Assembly (NCBI GenBank): GCA_030689875.1
Contig: JAUYHR010000004.1
Coordinates: 1-15,078 of the forward strand
Reading direction: 5' to 3'
Length of the DNA stretch: 15,078 nt
Source: Nanobdellota archaeon
GTDB lineage: Archaea; Nanobdellota; Nanobdellia; Pacearchaeales; GW2011-AR1
Made by a program: the position numbers and the translations under genes
In this document: positions 1-6,893 of the stretch, piece after piece
Layout: every line of letters begins with the position of its first letter
How positions within the stretch are numbered: position 1 is the first letter of the stretch
Notes under the pieces: model-generated
Told to the model about the DNA's origin: nothing
Seen by the model: the letters and a program-made list of their open reading frames with translations, nothing else
The model's database searches: none

Positions 1-260
1 GCAGCGTCGCAGATTTTGCCCATCAACCTAATGTCGTGGTCATACAAAATTGTGTTTAAAGTTAAATAAGTTTTAACTTCTGCTTTATTGCATCTCTTGG
101 TAATTTTTTTTAAATCATCTAAACTGAAATTATTTGACGCTCTTGCTCTCATATTTAATTGCTCAATCCCGAAATAAACAGAATCTGCCCCGGCCTTTAT
201 CGCCGCTTCCAAACTTTCATAAGATCCTGCAGGAGCCATGATTTCTACTTTTTTATTCAT
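1..260 (-). CDS. Peptidase U32 family protein, N-terminal part (runs off left edge)
   Basis: Reading leftward from the ATG at 258-260 gives 86 codons with no stop before the window edge. The N-terminus reads MNKKVEIMAPAGSYESLEAA, followed by a GADSVYFG segment, an L-N-M-R-A-R-A motif, and a KTYLTLNT strand. This 'APAG..E.L.AA...GAD.VY.G' opening is characteristic of the U32 family (TrhP/RlhA/UbiU-like), TIM-barrel-like proteins. Bacterial members are mostly implicated in RNA hydroxylation or ubiquinone biosynthesis, and classical protease activity is doubtful for many. The archaeal role is unclear. The cysteines that would bind an Fe-S cluster lie further C-terminal, outside the window. A TATA-like TTTTTAA at 282-288 is centred 25 nt upstream of the ATG, which supports this start and a leaderless transcript. 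Confidence 0.85.
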   Translation of the reverse strand, partial: MNKKVEIMAPAGSYESLEAAIKAGADSVYFGIEQLNMRARASNNFSLDDLKKITKRCNKAEVKTYLTLNTILYDHDIRLMGKICDA

Positions 261-281
261 AGAAAAAATAAAGTTTTGATA

Positions 282-288
282 TTTTTAA
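282..288 (-). promoter_or_regulatory. TATA-like element for the U32-family gene
   Basis: On the minus strand this reads TTAAAAA inside CCTTAAAAATATC, centred 25 nt before the ATG at 260. It fits the standard archaeal TATA-to-start spacing for a leaderless mRNA. Confidence 0.5.
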
Positions 289-335
289 GGATATGCAGAG
301 CTGAAAAATTCACCACCGCTTTCTAATGCTAAAGA

Positions 336-342
336 TATTTAA
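336..342 (+). promoter_or_regulatory. TATA-like element for the small membrane protein gene
   Basis: TATTTAA is centred 26 nt upstream of the ATG at 365. No Shine-Dalgarno sequence lies between them, which fits leaderless transcription. Confidence 0.5.
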
Positions 343-364
343 TAGCCAGTTTATTAAAAGATAA

Positions 365-655
365 ATGAAAAATTTAAGCATCTGGATAATAACTTTAATT
401 GCAGTAATTGTTCTTTTAGTCGGAATATTTTCTTATGGAATTCTTGGAGCAGTCGTGAATGCTGCTGCGTTTATTATTTCTCTGACAATAATTCTTTTAA
501 TTTTGATTTTAGTTATTATTTTTTCCCAGCAAGACAATAGAAAAAAAATTCCGCGTTTTGAGCCAAGAGTAGAAATAATGGAAAATGACGCTCCTGAAAA
601 AAAATTGAAAACTTCAAAAAAGAGGATAGTTGAAAAAGTTTCTAAGAAAAAATAA
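365..655 (+). CDS. Small two-helix membrane protein with lysine-rich tail
   Basis: A 96-residue protein I do not recognise as a named family. Residues about 5-27 and 30-53 are two closely spaced hydrophobic stretches joined by a short Gly/Ala turn, so a helical hairpin in the membrane is likely. Residues 54-96 form a soluble tail that changes from mixed charge (DNRKKIPRFEP, EIMENDAPEKK) to strongly basic and ends in KKK. The positive tail predicts a cytoplasmic C-terminus by the positive-inside rule and could touch nucleic acid or ribosomes, but that is speculation. It has its own TATA-like element at -26. It converges with the RHH gene, and the two stop codons are only about 10 bp apart. Small proteins of this layout are common in DPANN genomes. 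Confidence 0.75.
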   Translation: MKNLSIWIITLIAVIVLLVGIFSYGILGAVVNAAAFIISLTIILLILILVIIFSQQDNRKKIPRFEPRVEIMENDAPEKKLKTSKKRIVEKVSKKK

Positions 656-662
656 ATTTTTT
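647..662. terminator. Bidirectional oligo-T terminator between convergent genes
   Basis: An A6 run (647-652) is followed by TAAA and a T6 run (657-662). Each strand therefore carries a U6 tract just at or past the stop codon of its gene: the membrane protein (plus) and the RHH protein (minus). Archaeal RNA polymerase terminates at oligo-U tracts, so this short element can serve both directions. Confidence 0.45.
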
Positions 663-665
663 AAT

Positions 666-827
666 TTATATCTGCCCTGTTTGAGTAAATTTCTTCATTG
701 CCTGTTCAAGAATTACTTGGGGGGCAAGACCTTTTCTGCTGCAGATTTTAACAAACTCATCATACACTTTTCTATCTATAGTATAATCTAATTTTGCTTT
801 TTGAGCTCCAGGAGGATATGATGCCAT
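666..827 (-). CDS. Small ribbon-helix-helix (RHH) DNA-binding protein
   Basis: A 53-residue reading frame from the ATG at 825-827 to TAA at 666-668. The body runs: KLDYTI (beta strand, residues about 12-17), a first helix around DRKVYDEFVKICSRKG, a short turn, and a second helix around APQVILEQAMKKFTQT. This strand-helix-helix order and length match Arc/CopG/MetJ-type RHH transcription factors, which bind DNA as dimers through the N-terminal strand. No toxin gene is next to it: its neighbours are the tRNA upstream and a convergent membrane protein. It may be an orphan regulator, not an antitoxin. TATATAAATA at 850-859 is centred about 27 nt upstream of the ATG. It is short, so the family call rests on pattern alone. 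Confidence 0.72.
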   Translation of the reverse strand: MASYPPGAQKAKLDYTIDRKVYDEFVKICSRKGLAPQVILEQAMKKFTQTGQI

Positions 828-849
828 ATTTTATTTAAATAAATTAAGT

Positions 850-859
850 ATATAAATAT
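850..859 (-). promoter_or_regulatory. TATA element for the RHH gene
   Basis: TATATAAATA (minus strand TATTTATATA) is centred about 27 nt upstream of the RHH start. It lies between that gene and the 3' end of the tRNA, so the RHH gene need not depend on tRNA read-through. Confidence 0.5.
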
Positions 860-873
860 TCGGTTTGAAAACA

Positions 874-944
874 TGGGCGCGGAGGGAATCGAACCCCCTT
901 CTTCTGCTCTGGAGGCAGACATAATACCAGTATACTACGCACCC
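874..944 (-). tRNA. tRNA-Trp (anticodon CCA)
   Basis: Read on the minus strand the whole cloverleaf folds. The acceptor stem GGGTGCG pairs with CGCGCCC (one T-G wobble). The D-loop keeps A14 and the GG pair. The anticodon stem TCTGC pairs with GCAGA around loop CTCCAGA, placing U33 before anticodon CCA. The variable loop has 4 nt. The T-stem GGGGG pairs with CCCTC around loop TTCGATT. The discriminator is A, as expected for tRNA-Trp, and the 3' CCA is not encoded. No intron interrupts the gene, although many euryarchaeal tRNA-Trp genes carry one. An A/T-rich stretch about 25-35 bp upstream (roughly 968-980) could be its TATA element. Confidence 0.95.
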
Positions 945-997
945 TTAATAAGAACAAGAAAAATCTCTTTTTATTTTTATCTAATTCCTTTTATCTC

Positions 998-1026
998 CTC
1001 CACAAAATCCTAAAATAATTTTGGAG
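998..1026. repeat. Imperfect inverted repeat downstream of the PIN gene
   Basis: CTCC-(AC)-AAAAT and ATTTTGGAG form a 9-bp stem with a 2-nt bulge around a 9-nt loop, between the PIN gene stop and the tRNA promoter region. It could be a 3' end or processing structure. No oligo-U tract follows directly on the minus strand, so a terminator role is uncertain. Confidence 0.3.
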
Positions 1027-1041
1027 CATAAAATTAAAAGA

Positions 1042-1725
1042 TTATTTTATTTTTTTAATTTCCTCAATTTCATCAAAAGAAATAGCGCATCCTTTAAATT
1101 TCAGAGCATAAAGCAAAGCATCCAAAACTTCTTTGCCTTTCAAATTTATCAGCCCTTTTTTATAAGCCACATACATTAATTCTGCCGAGCGGATTATTTT
1201 AAAATCTTTAAATTGTTGAAAATTGCCCTTTCTTAATTTTATATTCGTGTGCAATTTTTTTTCTAAAAGTTCCTTTAAATTTTCCGGCTTTTCAACTAAC
1301 ATTCTTAATGTTCTTTCGTCAATCACTAAAACATTTTTAATTTTTTTATCATTCAGGAGTTTGCTTAATGCAAGGCAGGAAGTTTCGCCCTTCTGAATTA
1401 ATTGAATTTCATTTCCATTTCCAATAAACATTGTATTTGCGAGATTCATTAATTTAAACATTAAATTTGTTATTTCTTTATCCTGAATTCCAATCTTATC
1501 GGGCATATTTAAACAGCCTTCATCAATTAAATTCTGAATTTTCAAAGCTTCAAGTTCATACATTTTCATTTTTATCGGCTCATCTATAACTTCTCTTTTA
1601 ACTTCTTTTGTTATGATAAATTCCCCGTTAAAAATTTTTTTTAATTTTTTTAATTCTTCAAGCAAGCCATTCAGAGATAAACTTATTAAACTGCTTGAAT
1701 CAAAGATGAGGACTTTCTGCATCAT
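1042..1725 (-). CDS. PIN-domain ribonuclease, DUF3368-like (toxin-type)
   Basis: A 227-residue PIN-domain protein, a predicted Mg/Mn-dependent endoribonuclease. The expected acidic residues are present: D9 in IFDSSSLISL, E41/E45 in KEVKREVIDEP, E114 in QKGETSCLALS, and D136 in VLVIDERTLRML. The 'GE...LAL' and 'DER/DDR' signatures, and the C-terminal pattern in which a helix ending KKGLI is followed by a last helix and a short strand (GCAIS), resemble the DUF3368 group of VapC-like toxins. That group is usually about 160 residues. This protein is longer because of an insertion around residues 60-110. Its start overlaps the stop of the upstream gene by 4 nt (ATGA), so the two are translationally coupled. 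A second ATG immediately follows the first and is equally usable. The family call comes from motif recognition, not a search. Confidence 0.8.
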   Translation of the reverse strand: MMQKVLIFDSSSLISLSLNGLLEELKKLKKIFNGEFIITKEVKREVIDEPIKMKMYELEALKIQNLIDEGCLNMPDKIGIQDKEITNLMFKLMNLANTMFIGNGNEIQLIQKGETSCLALSKLLNDKKIKNVLVIDERTLRMLVEKPENLKELLEKKLHTNIKLRKGNFQQFKDFKIIRSAELMYVAYKKGLINLKGKEVLDALLYALKFKGCAISFDEIEEIKKIK

Positions 1726-2282
1726 CCAAAAATCTCCTCTGCAAGTTTAATTCTTGATTTTGCGTCAAGGGTTTTGCTTTCTGGAACATCTGATATTCCA
1801 GTCTTCCCAGCATAATCTGCAAGTTCAAACATTGTAATGTCAAGGAGTTTCGCAGTTTGCTCCATTGAAATTCCGTGTTCGTAAATTCTAGAAGCTTTGT
1901 TTATTTTGGCTTTTCTAAAAACTTCCTGAATATATTCTTTTAATTTTCCGGAAATTTTTTTAATGCACAATCTAATATTTTCAAAATCCTTTCTAAATTC
2001 TTTTAAATCATTTTTTTCAAGGTCTTCTATTGAGCATTCAAGAGAGGAAATTATTGTTTTGCTGAGCTTTTTCCAGTCAGAATAATTTCTGTAATGTTCT
2101 CTCTCAAAAATTTTATCTAATGAATAAACTGCTACTGCGACATTAATATTGTCCGGATCTTGCGTCAAAGAAGCGACATTAATTGTTTGATTGCTTAAAT
2201 TTTTAATTTCTGAATAATTTCCAGCTTCAATCGCTTTTTTTGTCTCTCCAAGAATTCTAAGGATGTTATCTATTTCTTTCAT
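1722..2282 (-). CDS. UPF0175-like helix-turn-helix protein, probable partner of the PIN nuclease
   Basis: The protein has 186 residues from the ATG at 2282; a GTG start at 2294 would add four. I chose 2282 because GGTGG lies 8 nt upstream and resembles a Shine-Dalgarno site. The C-terminal part contains KASRIYEHGISMEQTAKLLD followed by a helix around ITMFELADYAGKTGISD. This matches the 'A..LYE.G.IS...AA.L.G.s..EF...L...GI' pattern of UPF0175 HTH proteins, known partners of DUF3368 PIN toxins. The remaining N-terminal 130 residues are helical and charged, with no recognised family, and are far longer than a typical 80-100-aa UPF0175 protein. The order (this gene first, PIN second, 4-nt overlap) is that of an antitoxin-toxin operon. 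A direct antitoxin role is inferred. Confidence 0.6.
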   Translation of the reverse strand: MKEIDNILRILGETKKAIEAGNYSEIKNLSNQTINVASLTQDPDNINVAVAVYSLDKIFEREHYRNYSDWKKLSKTIISSLECSIEDLEKNDLKEFRKDFENIRLCIKKISGKLKEYIQEVFRKAKINKASRIYEHGISMEQTAKLLDITMFELADYAGKTGISDVPESKTLDAKSRIKLAEEIFG

Positions 2283-2365
2283 TTGGATTTCCACCCCAAT
2301 TTATTTGAAAGACGAATGAATACAAATTTCCTATTTGCTTTCATGGGGAATAATGGGAAAAAGAT

Positions 2366-2376
2366 TATTTAAAGCT
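2366..2376 (+). promoter_or_regulatory. TATA-like element for the Fcf1-like PIN gene
   Basis: TTATTTAAAGC is centred about 25 nt before the ATG at 2395. The 2283-2394 stretch is the divergent promoter region of this gene and the UPF0175-like/PIN pair. The minus-strand promoter is less clear; CAAATAAATT (about 2299-2308) is a weak candidate. Confidence 0.45.
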
Positions 2377-2394
2377 TAATATTTTTATATAAAT

Positions 2395-2733
2395 ATGAAA
2401 TTCGCGCTATTAGACACAAATTTTATTTTAACCTGCATAAAGCAAAAAATTGATTTTTTTGAAGAACTTTATTTGCAAGGTTATCAGATTATAATTCCCG
2501 ATGGAGTTATAGATGAGCTTAAAAAATTAAAACAAACTTCAGCCCTTAAACTTTTAGAAAAAAGCAATTTCAAAAAAATTACTTTAACGGGAAAAAACGT
2601 TGATAATGCAATAATTAACTATGCAAATAGAAACCCGGAGATTTTTGTTGCAACACTTGACAGAGAATTGCAGAAAAAATTTAAAAATCAAAAAATAATT
2701 ATTCGGGGAAAGAAAAAGCTGGAGATTATTTAA
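2395..2733 (+). CDS. Small PIN-domain protein, Fcf1/VapC9-like
   Basis: A 112-residue PIN domain, about the minimum length for the fold. D7 lies in ALLDTNFIL, E41 in DGVIDELKKL, D70 in GKNVDNAII, and D89 in VATLDRELQKKFK, giving the four acidic residues of a metal-dependent RNase site. The 'VDNAII...A' plus 'VATLDRELKK' arrangement is the pattern of archaeal Fcf1/Utp24-like proteins (PIN proteins related to the eukaryotic 18S rRNA processing nuclease) and of VapC9-like proteins. No antitoxin gene is adjacent on the same strand. It sits immediately before the valS-aRF1 translation operon, which has its own promoter. An rRNA-processing role is therefore more plausible than a toxin role, but this is inference from family and context. 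Confidence 0.82.
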   Translation: MKFALLDTNFILTCIKQKIDFFEELYLQGYQIIIPDGVIDELKKLKQTSALKLLEKSNFKKITLTGKNVDNAIINYANRNPEIFVATLDRELQKKFKNQKIIIRGKKKLEII

Positions 2734-2750
2734 CACTCCATTAAGCAATC

Positions 2751-2757
2751 TTTTTAA
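2751..2757 (+). promoter_or_regulatory. TATA-like element for the valS-aRF1 operon
   Basis: TTTTTAA is centred 26 nt upstream of the valS ATG at 2780, with a C/T-rich spacer and no Shine-Dalgarno. It indicates leaderless transcription of the operon. Confidence 0.5.
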
Positions 2758-2779
2758 CCCCTTTTCTCCTTCATAATTA

Positions 2780-5161
2780 ATGCAATTAAAGGATATTAAA
2801 AATTGGAATTCAGAAATTGAAAAATCAATTATAGAAAAATGGAAAAATTGCGAAATGTTTAAGTTTGACCAAAAATCTAAGAAAAAAATTTATTCAATTG
2901 ACACCCCGCCGCCGTATGTAAATGCGCCCGTTCATATTGGTCAGGCAATAACTTATTGCTATATGGATTTTTTTGCAAGATATAAAAGAATGAAAGGTTT
3001 TCAGGTTTTATTTCCTCTGGGCTTGGACAGAAACGGACTTCCAATTGAAATGGCTGCTGAAAAAAAATTTAATATTTCTCCGTTCAGAGAGGGAAGAGAT
3101 AAATTTATTGATGCGTGTAAAAAACTTTTGGAAGAAACATCCACAGAAACTGCAGACAGCTTTGCAAAATTAGGAATTTCTTTTACTTCATACAAAGAAG
3201 GAAACCACGTCGGCGCAGTTTACAAAACAGATTCTCCGGAATACAGAGCAATAACTCAGGCAACTTTTATTGAACTTTTTAAAAGAGGATTAATTTACGA
3301 AGATTCAAGAATAAATAATTGGGATCCAAAATTGCAGACGACAATTTCTGATTCTGAAATTGAATATAAAGATCTTCCCAGCGATTTTAATTATGTAAAA
3401 TGGAAAGTAAAAGAAACTGGACAGGAAATTGTTATCGCTACAACGCGCCCAGAATTAATCTGCGCTTGTGGAATGGTTATTTTTAATTCTAAAGATGGGC
3501 GTTATAAAGAATTAGATGGTAAAACTGCAATATCTCCAATTTTTGGAAAAGAAATTAAGATTAAATCAAATTCCTTGGCCGACCCTGAAAAAGGAACCGG
3601 AATTGTCATGATGTGTTCTGCTGGAGACCTTACAGATATTCAATTTTTTAGAGAGCAGAATTTAACTCCAAAAATTGCAATTGAAAAAGACGGAAAAATG
3701 AATTCTATTGCCGGACCTTTGCAGGGGTTGAAAGTCAGAGAAGCGCGCCAGAAAATTATTGAAATGCTTAAAGAAAAAAATTTATTAGAAAAGCAGGAGC
3801 AGATAATTCACAGAACTCCTGTTTCAGAAAGAAGCAACGCTGAAATTGAATTTATTCAGATGCCTGAATATTATTTAAAACAGCTGGAATTTAAACAAGA
3901 GATTAAAAAAATTTCAGATAAAATTAATTTTTTTCCAAAAGAATCAAAAAAAATTCTCTTTGACTGGATTGATTCAATTTCAATTGACTGGCCAATTTCA
4001 CGACGAAGATTTTATGCCACGCCAATTCCCTTATGGAGTTTCGCGCAAGGAAAAGAAAAATATTGCGCATTAGGAAAATCAGGAAAATACTATGAACCTT
4101 GGAAACAATCTCCTGAAAAAGATTTTGAAGTTTATAAAAATGAAAAGAAGATTGGTTTAGTAAAAGATTTTAATTTTAAATGGAAAGGCGAAGAAAGAGT
4201 TTTTGACACTTGGATGGACTCTTCTATTTCTGAATTAATAATTTTAAAATACAAAAAAGACGATGAATTTTTCAAAAAATCCTATCCCTGCTCATTAAGA
4301 CCCCAAGGAAAAGAAATTATTAGGACTTGGCTTTATTACACTTTATTGCGGGGATATTTAGAAACAAAAAAGCCGTGTTTTAAGGAGGTATGGATTAACC
4401 AGCATATTGTTGATTCTAAAGGATATAAAATGTCAAAATCAAAAGGAAATATAATTGACCCTCAAAAACTTTTAAAAAATTACGGCGCAGAAGCAATTAG
4501 ATTTTGGTCTGCAATAGAGGGAGATTTGTCAAGAAATGATTTAAAATGTTCCGAGGAAAGAATTTCAGCTGAATTAAAAACTTTGAACAAACTTTTGAAT
4601 GTCTCAAGATTTACAATGCTTTTTGAAAAACAAAAATCAAAACCAAAACTGGAAAAATTAGATGAATTATTTGTAAATGAAATTGATTCGCTGACTAATT
4701 TTTGCGACGAATCTTATGGTAATTATGATTTTTATCGTCCTGCTCAAAGTTTAAGGAAATTTTTATGGGAAATTTTTGCCTCGCATTATCTTGAAATGAT
4801 TAAAGCAAGAGCTTATAATCAGGAAAAAAAATTTTCAAAACAAGAAAACGATTCTGCTAAATGGACTTTGCATTACATTCTTGAAAGAATTTTATTTTTG
4901 CTTTATCCGATTATTCCGCAGATTACAACGACCATTGCAAAAGAAAAAGGGATTGATTTATTGTCTGCTGAATTTCCAAAAGTTTCTAAATTTAAATCTA
5001 AAAAAGAGTTAATTGAAAAATTAATGGATTTTAATTCAGATGTCTGGAAAAAGAAAAAAGATTCCGGAAAAAGTTTGGCAAATGAAATTTCTGGAATAAA
5101 AATTCCAAAGTATTTAAAAGATTTTGAAAAGGATTTAAAAGCTTGTCATAATTTGAATTAA
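2780..5161 (+). CDS. valS: Valyl-tRNA synthetase (ValRS)
   Basis: A 793-residue class I aminoacyl-tRNA synthetase that charges tRNA-Val. The catalytic N-terminus has SIDTPPPYVNAP followed by the signature HIGQ at 52-55, in place of textbook HIGH. The CP1 editing domain (about 190-400) carries ATTRPELICACGMV and GTGIVMMC, the ValRS forms of these motifs. The second half of the Rossmann fold has a W-P-I-S-R-R-R segment, then DTWMDSS, LRPQGKEIIRTW and KMSKS at 550-554. The anticodon-binding helical domain follows. The RPQG..IIRTW and GTGIVM motifs separate it from IleRS and LeuRS. It is shorter than typical archaeal ValRS (my recollection is about 850-890) and has no C-terminal coiled-coil arm. 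aRF1 follows after a single intervening base, so the two form an operon. Confidence 0.95.
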   Translation: MQLKDIKNWNSEIEKSIIEKWKNCEMFKFDQKSKKKIYSIDTPPPYVNAPVHIGQAITYCYMDFFARYKRMKGFQVLFPLGLDRNGLPIEMAAEKKFNISPFREGRDKFIDACKKLLEETSTETADSFAKLGISFTSYKEGNHVGAVYKTDSPEYRAITQATFIELFKRGLIYEDSRINNWDPKLQTTISDSEIEYKDLPSDFNYVKWKVKETGQEIVIATTRPELICACGMVIFNSKDGRYKELDGKTAISPIFGKEIKIKSNSLADPEKGTGIVMMCSAGDLTDIQFFREQNLTPKIAIEKDGKMNSIAGPLQGLKVREARQKIIEMLKEKNLLEKQEQIIHRTPVSERSNAEIEFIQMPEYYLKQLEFKQEIKKISDKINFFPKESKKILFDWIDSISIDWPISRRRFYATPIPLWSFAQGKEKYCALGKSGKYYEPWKQSPEKDFEVYKNEKKIGLVKDFNFKWKGEERVFDTWMDSSISELIILKYKKDDEFFKKSYPCSLRPQGKEIIRTWLYYTLLRGYLETKKPCFKEVWINQHIVDSKGYKMSKSKGNIIDPQKLLKNYGAEAIRFWSAIEGDLSRNDLKCSEERISAELKTLNKLLNVSRFTMLFEKQKSKPKLEKLDELFVNEIDSLTNFCDESYGNYDFYRPAQSLRKFLWEIFASHYLEMIKARAYNQEKKFSKQENDSAKWTLHYILERILFLLYPIIPQITTTIAKEKGIDLLSAEFPKVSKFKSKKELIEKLMDFNSDVWKKKKDSGKSLANEISGIKIPKYLKDFEKDLKACHNLN

Positions 5162-5162
5162 T

Positions 5163-6248
5163 ATGAAATTATCTAAAGACGAACTTCAAGAAGTTGTTGA
5201 AGAATTGGAAAGCTATCGCGGGAGACAAACAGAATTAATAACAGTTTATATTTCTGCAGGATATGAAGCAGTTTCAGTTCAAAAACAACTTGAAGCAGAA
5301 CAATCTACTGCAAAAAATATTAAATCAACTTCAACAAGAAAAAATGTTACAGAAGCTTTGGAAAAAATTGTCAGACATTTAAAAGAATTTAAAAGAACTC
5401 CTGAAAATGGCTTGGCTGTCTTTTGCGGAAATATTTCTAAAGTTGAAGGACAGGATGATTTGAGATTGTGGAGCATTGAACCGATAATGCCGTTGAAAGT
5501 TCGGCTTTACAGATGCGATAAAGAATTTGTTCTTGAACCTCTTAAGGAGCAATTAGCAGTTACAGAAATTTATGGATTATTAGTTATGGACAGAAAAGAG
5601 GCAACTATTGGAGTTCTCGAGGGAAAAAGAATAGAAATTATTCAGAAGATGACTTCCGGAGTTCCGTCAAAAGTTAGAGCTGGGGGACAAAGTTCTCAGC
5701 GATTTCACCGAATTACAGAAGGATTGACAAAAGAATTTTATAGAAGAATTGCAGATGCAATGAAAGAAACATTTTATGATAATCCTAAATTAAAAGGTAT
5801 TTTAATAGGCGGTCCAATTCCTACAAAAGATGAATTCGTAGACGGAGAATATCTAGTGACACAACTTCAGGCGAAAATTCTTGGCAAAATTGATGTTGGA
5901 GGAAGCGACGAATCCGGAATAAAAGAACTTGTTTCAAAATCTCAAAATCTCTTAGCAAAACAGGAAATAATTCGTGAGAAAAAAATTTTAGAAAAGTTTT
6001 TTGAAACTTTAGGAAAAAATCCCGATATGGCTGTTTACAAAGAAGAACCTCTTAGAAAAGCGCTGCAATATGGGGCAGTTGATACTTTATTTTTGTCTAA
6101 AGAATTAGATAAATCTTTGTTAATTGAATTAAAAAAAATTGCACAAGGCATAGATTCAAAAATAGAAATAATTTCAACAGAAACAGAAGAAGGAAAACAA
6201 TTTTTTAATTTATCTGGAATTGGCGCTATTTTGAGATTTAGAATATAA
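5163..6248 (+). CDS. prf1: Archaeal peptide chain release factor 1 (aRF1)
   Basis: This protein recognises stop codons in the ribosomal A site and triggers peptidyl-tRNA hydrolysis. Domain 1 shows NIKS at 52-55 and the YxCxxxF element (YRCDKEF) at 116-122, both used in stop-codon reading. Domain 2 carries the universal GGQ at 174-176. Domain 3 ends with IEIISTETEEGKQFFNLSGI and a short ILRFRI tail, the typical archaeal end. The protein has 361 residues; family members are usually about 400-420. The difference lies around residues 311-330: after DTLFLSKELDKS the sequence goes straight to the last helix, and the cysteine-paired (CxxC...CxxC) mini-domain common in archaeal aRF1 is absent. It starts one base after the valS stop, so it depends on the valS promoter. 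The GGQ, NIKS and YxCxxxF residues are intact, so it should be active. Confidence 0.96.
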   Translation: MKLSKDELQEVVEELESYRGRQTELITVYISAGYEAVSVQKQLEAEQSTAKNIKSTSTRKNVTEALEKIVRHLKEFKRTPENGLAVFCGNISKVEGQDDLRLWSIEPIMPLKVRLYRCDKEFVLEPLKEQLAVTEIYGLLVMDRKEATIGVLEGKRIEIIQKMTSGVPSKVRAGGQSSQRFHRITEGLTKEFYRRIADAMKETFYDNPKLKGILIGGPIPTKDEFVDGEYLVTQLQAKILGKIDVGGSDESGIKELVSKSQNLLAKQEIIREKKILEKFFETLGKNPDMAVYKEEPLRKALQYGAVDTLFLSKELDKSLLIELKKIAQGIDSKIEIISTETEEGKQFFNLSGIGAILRFRI

Positions 6249-6289
6249 TTATAATATTTAAAGTTATTTATGAATTCCTCAATTTAAAA

Positions 6290-6871
6290 TTATCTGGCTT
6301 GTATTTTCAACCCGGCGCTCAACATCTTGCCGCTAATGTCTATTTTTTCTTTATGTCCTTTTATTCCCGATTCGTTTAGTTTTACTTCTAAAAAAATTTT
6401 TGTTTTTGGACTTAATGAACTTTCAATTCCCCCGCCATAATTAAATCCAATCGCAGTGCCATCTTTGATAGCTCCATCTTCTATTTTTGTTGGATTTTCT
6501 GATATTTTTGTATAATTTGCCCCGAAACTTCCATACACTGAAGTTTTTTTATTGTTAGATATTAAAAAATAATTATTTAATCCGAATTTGAAAGAAAATT
6601 TTATTAATCCGTAATTTTGATCAGTTGCTTCGGACTTTTGACTTCCATACTCAAGACCAAAATTTAAGCCAGTATTTTTTGTTAGAAAGGTTTCATTTTC
6701 TAAGCTAAATTGTGTTAATTTACCAAGCCAATTTTCATAAAAAATATACTGCCCAATTTCAATCTTTAAAAAATATTTTTTATTCAATGAATCTGGTTCT
6801 TGAGCTTTGATATTTTGAGAAAAAGCCAAAGGAATTATTAGTGCTGCAATTTTTGACCAAAGATTTTTCAT
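6290..6871 (-). CDS. Secreted beta-barrel-like protein (bacterial outer-membrane protein type)
   Basis: The 193-residue protein begins with a signal peptide: a basic start (MKNLWSK), a hydrophobic core (IAALIIPLAF) and a likely cleavage after A23 in IKAQE, a site typical of Bacteroidota secreted proteins. The mature part has alternating polar/hydrophobic segments separated by turns: KYFLKIEIGQYIFYE, TGLNFGLEYGS, YGLIKFSFKFGL, SVYGSFGANYTKI, GTAIGFNYGGGIES, TKIFLEVKL, MLSAGLKI. This is the look of an 8-stranded OmpA/OmpW-type outer-membrane barrel (OMP_b-brl family). The terminal residue is R, where bacterial barrels usually end in an aromatic. TTTTAAA at 6894-6900 lies 26 nt upstream, like the archaeal promoters of its neighbours. 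In an archaeon without an outer membrane the role is unknown; lateral acquisition is likely. An unrelated beta-rich secreted protein is the alternative. Confidence 0.65.
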   Translation of the reverse strand: MKNLWSKIAALIIPLAFSQNIKAQEPDSLNKKYFLKIEIGQYIFYENWLGKLTQFSLENETFLTKNTGLNFGLEYGSQKSEATDQNYGLIKFSFKFGLNNYFLISNNKKTSVYGSFGANYTKISENPTKIEDGAIKDGTAIGFNYGGGIESSLSPKTKIFLEVKLNESGIKGHKEKIDISGKMLSAGLKIQAR

Positions 6872-6893
6872 ATATCTTGATTTAGATTGCCTT

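Noticed and set aside
874..944. Reading the tRNA as tRNA-Gly with anticodon TCC
   Set aside because: That reading shifts the loop out of register. With the perfect 5-bp stem TCTGC/GCAGA, U33 is followed by CCA, and the A discriminator fits Trp.
998..1026. Hairpin as an intrinsic terminator for the UPF0175/PIN pair
   Set aside because: No oligo-U tract follows it on the minus strand, and archaeal termination mainly needs oligo-U. It is kept only as a repeat.
3001..3195. Open frame on the minus strand inside valS (64 codons)
   Set aside because: It lies entirely antisense to strongly conserved ValRS catalytic-domain sequence and has no promoter or recognisable protein features.
5279..5476. 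Minus-strand open frame inside aRF1 (65 codons)
   Set aside because: It is antisense to the conserved NIKS region of aRF1 and looks like a low-complexity shadow frame.
6249..6289. TATA-like TATTTAAAG in the gap between aRF1 and the beta-barrel-like gene
   Set aside because: No reading frame starts at the right distance on the plus strand, so it is likely chance A/T sequence between convergent genes.
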